The notes beneath the pieces are model-generated. The model saw only the letters and a list, made by a program, of their open reading frames with translations. It made no database searches and was not told where the DNA came from. 64,000 nt of DNA from contig NZ_ASWI01000003.1 of NCBI RefSeq assembly GCF_000407565.1, forward strand, positions 62,001 to 126,000, given 5' to 3'. Each line of letters starts with the position of its first letter. Position 1 is the first letter of the stretch. This DNA comes from Enterococcus cecorum DSM 20682 = ATCC 43198. GTDB taxonomy: Bacteria; Bacillota; Bacilli; Lactobacillales; Enterococcaceae. Below are positions 47,196 to 56,961 of this stretch, one piece after another. Position numbers and translations under genes: made by a program.

Positions 47196-48542
47196 TTATG
47201 CTGCAGCTTGTTCTTCTTTGTATAATTTATTGTCATAGAATTTAATGAATGGGAAGTAAACTAAGAAGGCTGCGATACCACAAATTAATGATACAACTAG
47301 CGCTTTCCAGTCACCACCTGATCCAATAAATGCACCGATACCAATTGGAGTTGGCCATGGCACTTGCGCAATTGGAGGAGCAATCATTTGTAATTTAATT
47401 GCAAAATAACCAATTGTAGCAGCTGTCATTGGTGCCAAGAAGAATGGAATAGCAACAAATGGGTTATACACTACTGGTAACCCAAAAATAATTGGTTCGT
47501 TAATATTAAAGAATGAAGGAACTAATGCCGCTTTACCTAACGCACCTAATTGAGCTGATTTTGCAAAGAATGCGATAAAAATACATAATCCTAAAGTAGA
47601 ACCAGAACCACCCATTACAACGAATGAGTTTTGGAATTCACCAGCAAACGGAATGTGTGCACCTGCTTGGTTTGCTTCCATATTTGATAAAACAATTGGA
47701 GTTAATAGTCCAGTTACGATATTTGCACCATGTATCCCTACAATCCATAAAGCATGGATAATAAAGTAAATAACCATTATCCCAATCCAAGTGTTGGTTA
47801 AATTAACAACAAATCCAAATGGAATGGCTACTAATTTGAATACATCTGTTTGGAAGAAGACTAAAATTCCTTCAATGAGTATCATCGCAAAAGCAATAAA
47901 GAATGTTGGAATCAAGGCGGTAAATGACCGAGAAACCCCTGCTGGAACGGTATCAGGCATTTTTACAATGATATTACGTTTGACACAGAATACATAAATT
48001 TTAACAGCAATAATACCCACGATAATTCCTGTAAAGATACCTGTTGAACCTAAGCGAGAGATTGTATTTCCCATTGTTACCCCGTTAATGGTGAAGGCTC
48101 CATTCTTTTCATCGACAATTTGTAATAAAGTCATCGTACCATCTTTGAAAATCAATTCTGGAATACACATGAAGAAAGCAAACATTGCAAGTAAAGCCCC
48201 TGTTAGAGGGTTCACATCTACTTTTTCTTCATCATGATGAATTTTAGTGTATTCATAGGCGAAAACAATACAAAAATATAATGCCAATATACCCATAGTT
48301 GCGGTATTGGCAACCATGTATAGCGAACTTACTTTGAAGAATGTTGCTTCAAAAAATCCACGTAAAAATTCCATTGTATCAGGTAAAATATTCAATACTA
48401 AGAACATCGATCCGACAATTGTAAATGGAATTGATGCCATCCCAGCGGCCATCACACCGCGTACGATACGCCACTGACTCATCTTACCCATAGGACCCAT
48501 TAAGTACTTTTCTAAAAATGCAAAAGCCTTGTTGTTTTCCAT
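47196..48542 (-). CDS. PTS EIIC component, lactose/cellobiose family
   Basis: 448 residues with about ten membrane segments. The family motif FNINEPIIFGLPVVYNP lies near residue 340, followed by GDWKALV. It is the sugar-binding channel that works with the EIIB and EIIA encoded at 52692-51978. It is the last gene of the operon GH1 (50561) - small membrane protein - EIIC. AAAGGAG precedes the ATG. Confidence 0.95.
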   Translation of the reverse strand: MENNKAFAFLEKYLMGPMGKMSQWRIVRGVMAAGMASIPFTIVGSMFLVLNILPDTMEFLRGFFEATFFKVSSLYMVANTATMGILALYFCIVFAYEYTKIHHDEEKVDVNPLTGALLAMFAFFMCIPELIFKDGTMTLLQIVDEKNGAFTINGVTMGNTISRLGSTGIFTGIIVGIIAVKIYVFCVKRNIIVKMPDTVPAGVSRSFTALIPTFFIAFAMILIEGILVFFQTDVFKLVAIPFGFVVNLTNTWIGIMVIYFIIHALWIVGIHGANIVTGLLTPIVLSNMEANQAGAHIPFAGEFQNSFVVMGGSGSTLGLCIFIAFFAKSAQLGALGKAALVPSFFNINEPIIFGLPVVYNPFVAIPFFLAPMTAATIGYFAIKLQMIAPPIAQVPWPTPIGIGAFIGSGGDWKALVVSLICGIAAFLVYFPFIKFYDNKLYKEEQAAA

Positions 48543-48564
48543 AATAAAATCTCCTTTGTAATTT

Positions 48565-49059
48565 TTATTTTAAAGTTGCTTCATATTCTTTGATGATAGT
48601 TAACGCACGATCTTTATTTTGTTCAATCGCATGAATTCTTTTTTCTAAAATGACACACCCAACTAATCCTAAACCAAGCCATAAAATCATCGGTAGCATA
48701 CCTTTTGCAGACATAAATGGAAATAGTTGGTCAGAAAAAGGCGTCAAATAGCTTAAAATCCCCACAAGATTGACCAAACCTTGAGCGTAATAATAATATT
48801 TTGCAAAGGGTAGTCGACTTTCCTTGTGCCAATATTTTTTCACTTGTTCAATTACCACCAAAATCCCTACTAAAAATAGCGTGATTGGTATAATGGCTGT
48901 CATTTGATGATAACCAATTAGTAAAAACGCCCAATGCATGTTACTGAAGAAGTAAGCAGCCGTCATGTAGCGAATGAGCAAATAACGATTGAAATACATG
49001 GTGTTCAAGCTCGTTTCCTGTCTTCTTTGTTTTAAAGCAATCTTTTCTTGATTAACCAT
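48565..49059 (-). CDS. Membrane protein encoded between GH1 and EIIC, unknown function
   Basis: About 164 residues with four hydrophobic segments (~30-50, 55-75, 95-115, 122-142) and charged ends. I do not recognise the family. It lies between a phospho-glucosidase and an EIIC, and such small membrane proteins recur in PTS operons. Start choice: GGAGG is 9 bases from the ATG of MVNQEKIALK and only 3 from an ATG two codons earlier; an open extension further upstream is rejected. Confidence 0.7.
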   Translation of the reverse strand: MVNQEKIALKQRRQETSLNTMYFNRYLLIRYMTAAYFFSNMHWAFLLIGYHQMTAIIPITLFLVGILVVIEQVKKYWHKESRLPFAKYYYYAQGLVNLVGILSYLTPFSDQLFPFMSAKGMLPMILWLGLGLVGCVILEKRIHAIEQNKDRALTIIKEYEATLK

Positions 49060-49124
49060 TCTCATACTCCTCCAGTAGCATTTATCATTGTTTACTTCAC
49101 TAAAAGATAGAAGCAACTTAAAAT

Positions 49125-50659
<1,535 letters not shown>

Positions 50660-50789
50660 AAATAAAATTTCATCAAATAATCAGTATTCAAGTGGCTATT
50701 ATCAAGCTTTATATAATGTGTTTTATTATATTAAAAAAACAGTTTTCATTATTTAGAGGGTTAAAAATAAAATTCACAACACCCAGTAC

Positions 50790-50822
50790 AAAAAAAGAAG
50801 CTTCTATTGAAAGAAACTTCCG
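50790..50822 (-). terminator. Terminator of the EIIB-EIIA-MupG operon
   Basis: Minus-strand GAAG.TTCT pairs with AGAA.CTTC, then a long T-run. Confidence 0.75.
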
Positions 50823-50830
50823 AAATGGTT

Positions 50831-51919
50831 TTATTTGCGTTTGAGTTTGAATTTTGTCCATGGTTGAATAAATGGTAGTAAAATTTGCTCTTCTTTAGCG
50901 ATTTTGCCGACTTTATTTTTACGAGAATCTTCGTGCGCGGTCAAGACAATCTGTAATTCATTCTTGTAACGATCAAAGTCATCATTGCCAATCACGACAT
51001 CCCCATAAGCAAAAGGCGCTTGATGGTCATGTGCAGGATTAGCCACATCTTTGTAAATGACACGTGGTTGAGAAGAACGGACCGCAAATTCATTGATGTC
51101 TCCGCGTCGCACGTGTTGCGGATAATCAATAATTTTTTCTTCAATTGGCGAGATGTCCGGCACTGTTTCAACTGTCAATTCGATTTGATAACGATTGACT
51201 TGCGATAAGGCCACTAATTCTTCCTCACTCGCATAAGCATTACCGATAATCACCACATCGATTAAATCAGTCGCAAATAAATGTTTGGCTTGGACGTCAA
51301 TCGGTAAATCACGGTGCATTTCTAAAGTAGGCAGACCATCATTGACATTCCAAGGGCCTAGATTGCCAACATGACTGGAAACAAACGCTGCGGTCTTAAT
51401 GCCTTGTGCTTTATAATGACGCGAACAATCGATAAAGAAATCATAACCTAAGCCGGTATTGCGTTGCGGATAGAAGTTATGGCAGCCGTAAATAAATGGG
51501 CGATTGGCTTGGTAAGAAAGCATATTTTCCAGTTGTAAGACGTTATTGCTCATATTTAATTCGATATTTAATTGGTATGGATTATACGTCAACATCGCCT
51601 CGGTAGCGCTATCAAAACTTTCATCTAAACGGACAATATCTGCGCCTAGTTCCGCAAAAAATCCTAAATCCTGATAAGATATACCAAGCTGAGAGAAAAT
51701 CGCCGGTGAAACATCCAAACTCACTTCAAAGCCTAACTCTTTGGCATAATGGATAATCGATTGGAACTTCGCCTTGACTGCTTCTTTACCTTCGCTGACT
51801 TCTAACATACTCATAAATAGCCGCGTAAAACCTAATTCAGCTGCGCGTTTGAGATATTGGCGGTCTTTTTGGGCATCACTGTGATCTGGATAGATAGAAA
51901 CTCCTAATTCGCGTTTCAA
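50831..51919 (-). CDS. DUF871/MupG-family TIM-barrel protein
   Basis: 362 residues. The N-terminus KRELGVSIYPDHS and FEVSLDVSP.. pattern with GFTRLFMSML are those of the DUF871 family, whose studied member MupG hydrolyses N-acetylmuramic acid-6-phosphate disaccharides. Here it shares an operon with cellobiose-type EIIB and EIIA, so a phosphorylated disaccharide is the likely substrate, not necessarily MurNAc. AGGAGG is too close to the ATG at 51925 and well spaced for TTG at 51919, which I prefer. Confidence 0.8.
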   Translation of the reverse strand: MKRELGVSIYPDHSDAQKDRQYLKRAAELGFTRLFMSMLEVSEGKEAVKAKFQSIIHYAKELGFEVSLDVSPAIFSQLGISYQDLGFFAELGADIVRLDESFDSATEAMLTYNPYQLNIELNMSNNVLQLENMLSYQANRPFIYGCHNFYPQRNTGLGYDFFIDCSRHYKAQGIKTAAFVSSHVGNLGPWNVNDGLPTLEMHRDLPIDVQAKHLFATDLIDVVIIGNAYASEEELVALSQVNRYQIELTVETVPDISPIEEKIIDYPQHVRRGDINEFAVRSSQPRVIYKDVANPAHDHQAPFAYGDVVIGNDDFDRYKNELQIVLTAHEDSRKNKVGKIAKEEQILLPFIQPWTKFKLKRK

Positions 51920-51934
51920 AATCATACCTCCTAA

Positions 51935-51967
51935 CAAAAAAGGGGACGAAAAATTTGCCCCCTTTTA
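51935..51967 (-). terminator. Hairpin between EIIA and the MupG-like gene
   Basis: Minus-strand AAAAGGGG pairs with CCCCTTTT, followed by a T-run. It would reduce read-through into the MupG-like gene. Confidence 0.7.
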
Positions 51968-51977
51968 CAATTTGATT

Positions 51978-52340
51978 TTATTCTGCTAATTTGGCTTTAA
52001 TTTCAGCTAATTCTTGATGGATAGCCACCACTTCACCAGCTAAATCCTTGAAAGTAATTGCATTCATTAAGTGATCTTGTGAATGGACTGTTAATAAATG
52101 CACTTCTACTGGATGACCAGCTGCTTCTTGTGCTAGCATTTCTGTTTGTGAATTATGTGCTTCTACTAAAGCTTCATCAGCTTCTTTTAGCTTTTCTTGT
52201 GCTTCGTCAAATTTGCCTTCTTTGGCTGCATAAATCGCTTCAAATGCTAAACTTTTGGCATTCCCACCATTGATAATTAGCCCCATGGTTGCCATTAATT
52301 GTTCTTGGTCGCGTTGTTCTTTTGTTTTTTCCTCTGCCAT
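51978..52340 (-). CDS. PTS EIIA component, lactose/cellobiose family
   Basis: 120 residues, all-helical trimeric EIIA. The phosphorylated His is His86 in LLTVHSQDHLMN, with Asp89 nearby as the metal-site residue. It passes phosphate from HPr to EIIB. It follows EIIB by about 20 bases in the same operon. A close paralogue lies at 54608-54964 beyond the ISL3 element. Confidence 0.95.
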   Translation of the reverse strand: MAEEKTKEQRDQEQLMATMGLIINGGNAKSLAFEAIYAAKEGKFDEAQEKLKEADEALVEAHNSQTEMLAQEAAGHPVEVHLLTVHSQDHLMNAITFKDLAGEVVAIHQELAEIKAKLAE

Positions 52341-52359
52341 TTTATCCCTCTTTACCTAA

Positions 52360-52692
52360 TTATTTACCCATTAATTCATAGGCTTGAGTAACGACTGCGG
52401 CACCATCCATCATACCATATGCACGCATATCGATGACTGCTAAAGGAATATCTGCGCCATTGTTACGGCCAGCTAATTTTTTCTTGAAGTCGTTTTGCAT
52501 GTAACGAACTTGTGGGCCTAATAATACCACGTCAATTTTCTTTGAATCTAATTCATGATCCGCTTCACTCGCTGAAACGGCAAAAATTTCTGCGTCTTTT
52601 CCTTGTTTTTCGGCAGCTTCTTTCATTTTTGTCACTAATAAACTTGTAGACATCCCTGCTGCACAACATAACATAATTGTTTCTTTTGCCAT
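52360..52692 (-). CDS. PTS EIIB component, lactose/cellobiose family
   Basis: About 110 residues. Phospho-Cys10 lies in MLCCAAGMSTSLLV, the EIIB-Cel loop; the LLGPQVRYM strand follows. It phosphorylates the sugar in EIIC. First gene of its operon; GGAGGAATTATT precedes the ATG at 52692, so the seven-codon extension upstream is rejected. Confidence 0.95.
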   Translation of the reverse strand: MAKETIMLCCAAGMSTSLLVTKMKEAAEKQGKDAEIFAVSASEADHELDSKKIDVVLLGPQVRYMQNDFKKKLAGRNNGADIPLAVIDMRAYGMMDGAAVVTQAYELMGK

Positions 52693-52725
52693 AATAATTC
52701 CTCCTACGCACATCTTTCATCTAGA

Positions 52726-52780
52726 TGCAAACGTTTTCTGATTACACAATAGTTATAACATATTGGTACAAATTTTTCAA
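52726..52780 (-). promoter_or_regulatory. Promoter, operator and cre site of the EIIB operon
   Basis: Minus-strand TTGAAA (52775-52780) and TATAAC (52752-52757) have a 17-base spacer. TTGGTACAAATT (52763-52774) touches the -35 exactly as at 50626-50637. A related TAGGAACAAAT follows at 52782. A cre site TGCAAACGTTTTCT (52726-52739, 13 of 14 read on the minus strand) lies downstream of the -10. Confidence 0.75.
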
Positions 52781-52973
52781 GTAGGAACAAATAAAAATAT
52801 CACACACCTTTCATAAAAAATCAGCTACCTACCTTTTACGAGTCTATGATATTTAGTGTTGTTACTCAAATGGAGGATAACACTGAATATCTTTTTTATA
52901 ATCATAATAATAGAAAAAGACATCTGTTTCCTCTATAATTAAGTCGACCAAAACCATTAAGGAGTAAAACAAG

Positions 52974-54319
52974 ATGTCTTTACTAAATAATATCAAAAAA
53001 AACTGTCTAAGTACAACTACTTTTATCAAAAAACTTCTTTCGATTAAAGATGATAATATTACTTTCTCTACTTTTGCGGATGCACTTTCTGAAGAGATAG
53101 TACATGGTGTTCCTTCTAAAGTCTTTTCCGGCTTACTCTCATACCCTGAAAATCCATACTGTTGCCCTAAATGTGGCGGAATTGTTTCCGTCATTAAACA
53201 TACGCCCAAAGCTAGCCTAATTCAAATGATTCCCTATCAAATGGTTCCCACTTATCTTCGTTTATACAAGCAGCGATATCGTTGTAAAGATTGCGATCAT
53301 ACTTTCAGTGCTACTACAAATATCGTTGATGAAAATTGCTACATTTCAAAAGCGTTGAAATTCGCTATTCTTAATGACTTAAAGCAGAAATGTTCTATGA
53401 CTGATATTGCTAATCGTTACTTCGTTTCCCCTAAAACGGTTGAACGTATCCTAAAGTCCTACACTTATGAGGTGAATCCTTATACCTACCAAAATTACCT
53501 GAATGCCTATTGGTTGATGAATTCAAAGGAACGAAAGATTGTAATACAAAATTATGCTATATTTTTAGCGATGGAGAAACTGGGAAAATTATTGATATTC
53601 TAAATTATCGTAGGGATTTTGCGATTAAAGACTATTTTCTGCACTTTAACTTGGAGAACCGATGCCGTGTGAAATATGTGGTAATGGATATGAATGCCTC
53701 TTATCCTTATGCTATCAAAGAAATATTTCCTAATGCAGAAATAATCATTGATCGTTTCCAGATTGTCCAACAATTGAATCGTGCTTTGAATAATAAACGA
53801 ATTCAAGTCATGAAAGAACAAAAAAATAAGGAATCTCGTCACTATACGAAATTAAAAAGATATTGGAAATTCGTTTTAACATACGAGGATAATCTGGATT
53901 ACGTGAAACGTTCACAGTACCCATTATTCGATAAAAAATTCGTCACTCAAACAGAAGTTGTAGATACCTTACTCTCATTTGATGAAGGCTTCAAGCAATG
54001 TTACGAGATTTATCAAACGCTGCTCGGACACTTCAAAGACAAGGAATACAACAAATTTTTCAATATTCTCTATAACTTACCTCAAGACTTAGATAAAGAT
54101 TTTAAAAAGTCAATTAAATACTTAACCAAACAAACGCGCAATGTAAAGAATGCTCTAAAACTGCCTTATTCAAACGGAAAACTAGAAGGTAAAAACAATT
54201 TAATCAAAGTTCTTCAACGAGTTTCTTTTGGATTTAGAAACCTTGAAAATATGCGAAGAAGAATCTTTTTATACGAAGAAAATTGGCAAACGAAAAAAAC
54301 CAAAGAAACGAAAATGTAG
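52974..54319 (+). pseudogene. ISL3 transposase with a one-base frameshift
   Basis: The first frame (from MSLLNNIKKN) holds the zinc finger (CCPKCGG, YRCKDCDHTF) and HTH (SMTDIANRYFVSPKTVERIL). It goes out of frame at about 53495-53502. The second frame then reads LPECLLVDEFKGTK, the first DDE aspartate region, and continues VVMDMNASYPYAI to the end (SNGKLEGKNN with the final Glu). Adding one T in AATTACC gives QNLPECLLVDEF across the break. About 447 residues intact; as is, both halves are inactive. Confidence 0.85.
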
Positions 54320-54345
54320 AAGAAAAACTGCTTAAAGCCTTTCCT

Positions 54346-54457
54346 CAATCGCCCACACATGGTAACAGATGGCTTTAACAGCTGTGCAAGGGCTACGCAA
54401 GTAGACAAGTCCACCCTTGCACACTTCAGCCACCTGTTCGTACATAAGCGTCGATTG
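54346..54457. other. Long nested hairpin between the ISL3 transposase and its right end
   Basis: Paired blocks, outside to inside: CAATCG (54346) with CGATTG (54452); ACAGATGGCT (54365-54374) with AGCCACCTGT (54428-54437), one mismatch; TGTGCAAGGG (54383-54392) with CCCTTGCACA (54414-54423). The sequence is more GC-rich than its surroundings and has no credible open frame. Its role is unknown. Confidence 0.55.
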
Positions 54458-54607
54458 AAAAAAGAAAAGAAAATAAAAAAAAAAGAGAAAGCATTCATAA
54501 AATAACTTTCTCTCTAATCGACTTAATTGCCAACAACACTACTTGACAAAGAGCCTCTAAACACCTACTTGTTTTTGATATTCGTTGATTGTATATCCGA
54601 ACTTTAG

Positions 54608-54964
54608 CTAAAGTTGTGCCTTAATCAGCGCTAATTCTTTATGCAATTCAACCATTTATTCAGCCAATTCTCTAAAAGTGAGTGCATTCATGAGATGGTC
54701 TTGAGAATGGGTAGTTAAAAGATGCACCTCTATTGGATGACCCGCTGCCTCTTGAGTGAGTATTTGGGTTTGTGTTTGGTGTGCATTTAATAATTCTTCA
54801 TCCGCTTCTTTTAGTTTCTGATACGCTTGTTCAAAATCGCCCTTTTTCGCTGCACAGGTCGCCTCAAAGAATAAACTTTTAGCATTTCCACCATGAATAA
54901 TGAGGCCCATTTCCGTGGTTAATTGTTCTTGATTTCGCTGTTCTGGCGTCTTTTCTGATGACAT
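54608..54964 (-). pseudogene. Second lactose/cellobiose-type PTS EIIA, cut short by an in-frame TAA
   Basis: From MSSEKTPEQRNQEQ the protein parallels the EIIA at 51978 almost block by block, with the active His in LLTTHSQDHLMN. After FRELAE a TAA (54656-54658) ends it, yet the same frame continues MVELHKELALIKAQL to a TAG at 54608, matching the C-terminal helix of the paralogue. About 102 residues remain, so it could still fold and carry phosphate. An imperfect cre site (AGCAAACGTTTTCT, 54985-54998) precedes it. Confidence 0.75.
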
Positions 54965-55040
54965 GTCGAACCCCTCACTCTCTAAGCAAACGTTTTCTAC
55001 TATTATGCTTGAAGAATCAATATTTGTTAAGATGGTCCGC

Positions 55041-55814
55041 CTAAATGAACCGTATGCCATTATACATATTCAGCGTAATCACAAGCAAAACCACCACTTG
55101 ATACACCTTTCTAACTTGGGCTGTTTTTAGTTGTTTGCTTAAAAACGCTCCGATAATTCCACCTAAAACGGCTGCCGGTATAATATACATTAACATTTTC
55201 AAATCAATCCCTATGAAATGGGTAGATACACCAACCGTAATCACCTTGGTTAATTGAGAAAATAAAATGGTACAAATCGAGTAAATCGTCGCCTCTTTTA
55301 ACGGCATTCCAAACATTAAAATCAACAATGAAACATTAATCGGGCCCCCACCAATACCGAGAAAACTAGCAAGTATACCTAAAGCTAGCCCACAAATGGC
55401 AAAACTAAGAAGGGAATGAAACGCAAAATGTTTACTCTGATAAGAATAGAGAAACGCCGCCACCAAAGTAATAATCGTTAAAATAATTTGAATGCCGTTG
55501 ACGATTGAGTCTGAATGGTAAAATGACTTCATAAAATAAAAACCAAAATTGCCAAGATAACCACCTAAAACAGCCCCTACTGCCAAAGCCATCATTTTCG
55601 ACCACTTAATTTCAAAACCGTATTTGATTTGACGATAAGTCGAAACCATCGCCATGACTAAAACAGCAAAGCTAGAATAAAAGGAAATAGAAGCGACATC
55701 ATGGAAATGGAAAAAGTCCATCACCGGTTTAATAATCACACCGCCACCCATCCCAGAGACAGCTCCCACGCTATTGGCTAGGATGATAACTAAAAAATAG
55801 ATAATTCCTATCAT
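55041..55814 (-). CDS. TauE/SafE-family membrane transporter
   Basis: 257 residues with about eight membrane segments in two repeated halves, each starting with a Gly-rich turn (AVSGMGGGVIIKP and LGIGGGPINVSLLI). The family exports sulfite, sulfoacetate or related sulfur anions. The ATG overlaps the anSME stop as ATGA. Next to a sulfatase and its maturase, export of released sulfate or sulfite is the simplest role (inference). Confidence 0.88.
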   Translation of the reverse strand: MIGIIYFLVIILANSVGAVSGMGGGVIIKPVMDFFHFHDVASISFYSSFAVLVMAMVSTYRQIKYGFEIKWSKMMALAVGAVLGGYLGNFGFYFMKSFYHSDSIVNGIQIILTIITLVAAFLYSYQSKHFAFHSLLSFAICGLALGILASFLGIGGGPINVSLLILMFGMPLKEATIYSICTILFSQLTKVITVGVSTHFIGIDLKMLMYIIPAAVLGGIIGAFLSKQLKTAQVRKVYQVVVLLVITLNMYNGIRFI

Positions 55815-56932
55815 AGGCGGCATCCTTCCAACAGATACAAATACTCATTGATTCGTGGGACAAATTCCTCTAATAACGTTTGATATCCGCAAAATTGATT
55901 TTGTTGATCTACATACATCGCCTCATTCAATCGTTTACATCCTCCTCTACACATTTGGTAAAACGGACACGACTCACACATTTTAGGTAAAGTAGCCGTT
56001 GGACGAGAACATAAGAATCTCTTGGAAACCTTACTTAAAAACATTTCTTTTAGTCCAATTTCACAAATATTTCCTAAATAATATTCGTCCAAAGCATAAA
56101 AATCACAAGGAAAGACACTGCCATCGCCTTCAATCACATATTGGATTTGACAATTCCCTAGCATGCCACAAGCAGTAACTTGATGGCGCACCAATAAATT
56201 GATAATGTCATCAAATTGCTTAATTGAGAAATAATGTCCTTTAGTTAATTCTTTTTGCCAGTACGAAAGCATTTCGCGATAAAAACGAGCATATCCTTGA
56301 GGGGTTAAAGCGTATGAATTAGGTTCTGTCGCATTGAGTTCTGCTAGACAAGGGATAAACTGGATGTATGAAATCCCTTGTTGCTGGATAAAATCAAAGA
56401 CTTCTTTGGCGTGGTAGGACAATTCTTCCGTTACCACGCATAAAACATTGTAGGCTATTTCATATTGGTCAAATAATTTTTTTGTCTGTAACACTCGATG
56501 AAAAGTCCCATTTTGTTTGGCGTCTAAGCGATTTTTATCATGAAAAGTAGGGGTCCCATCAATAGATAAACCTACCAAAAAGTTGTTTTCTTTGAGAAAT
56601 TGGCACCATTTTTCATTGATAATCATGCCATTGGTTTGAATGGCATAACTAACATTCACCTTTTTGGTCTGTTGCTCAACACAATGGATGACATGCTTAA
56701 AATAATTCAATCCAGCTAAAGTAGGCTCTCCCCCTTGAAAAGCCAAATGGAGTTCATCCCCATCATTTAAGTCTTTAAAGAGATTGGGCACCATTTTTTC
56801 AACCGTCTCTTTGGTCATTTTGCCATAAGATTTGACTTCTCTTAAGGAGGAAACATCAGCGTAAAAGCAGTATTTGCACCGAATATTGCATAACGACGAA
56901 GCTGGTTTAATCAAAATGGAAATCCGTTTCAC
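55811..56932 (-). CDS. Anaerobic sulfatase-maturating enzyme (radical SAM, SPASM)
   Basis: 373 residues. Radical-SAM cluster CxxxCxxC is at Cys15, Cys19 and Cys22 (SLCNIRCKYCFY). Next come the AFQGGEPTL loop and a C-terminal SPASM domain with CGMLGNC, FPCDFYALDEYYLGNI and CESCPFYQMCRGGCKR, holding two more iron-sulfur clusters. It turns the sulfatase Cys into formylglycine without oxygen. It lies about 30 bases after the sulfatase gene, its evident substrate. Confidence 0.95.
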   Translation of the reverse strand: MKRISILIKPASSLCNIRCKYCFYADVSSLREVKSYGKMTKETVEKMVPNLFKDLNDGDELHLAFQGGEPTLAGLNYFKHVIHCVEQQTKKVNVSYAIQTNGMIINEKWCQFLKENNFLVGLSIDGTPTFHDKNRLDAKQNGTFHRVLQTKKLFDQYEIAYNVLCVVTEELSYHAKEVFDFIQQQGISYIQFIPCLAELNATEPNSYALTPQGYARFYREMLSYWQKELTKGHYFSIKQFDDIINLLVRHQVTACGMLGNCQIQYVIEGDGSVFPCDFYALDEYYLGNICEIGLKEMFLSKVSKRFLCSRPTATLPKMCESCPFYQMCRGGCKRLNEAMYVDQQNQFCGYQTLLEEFVPRINEYLYLLEGCRL

Positions 56933-56961
56933 GCTGATTCACTCCTTTGTTCGTATGAGTC

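Larger units (their letters stand above)
52840..54555 (+). mobile_element. ISL3-family insertion sequence, transposase frameshifted
   Basis: About 1.7 kb. The right end is the typical ISL3 repeat (GGCTCTTTGTCAAGTAGTGTTG read on the minus strand, 54534-54555). The left end at 52840-52861 matches it at about 14 of 22 positions, strongest at the inner AGTGTTG. No 8-bp target duplication is visible. It has split an EIIA paralogue and the sulfatase locus from the beta-glucoside PTS operon. Confidence 0.75.

Noticed and set aside
52862-53209. Minus-strand 115-residue frame at the ISL3 left end
   Set aside because: Antisense to the transposase N-terminus, without a ribosome site.
54214-54498. Minus-strand 94-residue frame across the ISL3 3' end
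   Set aside because: Antisense to the transposase and to the nested hairpin; composition is Phe-rich antisense of Lys-rich coding.
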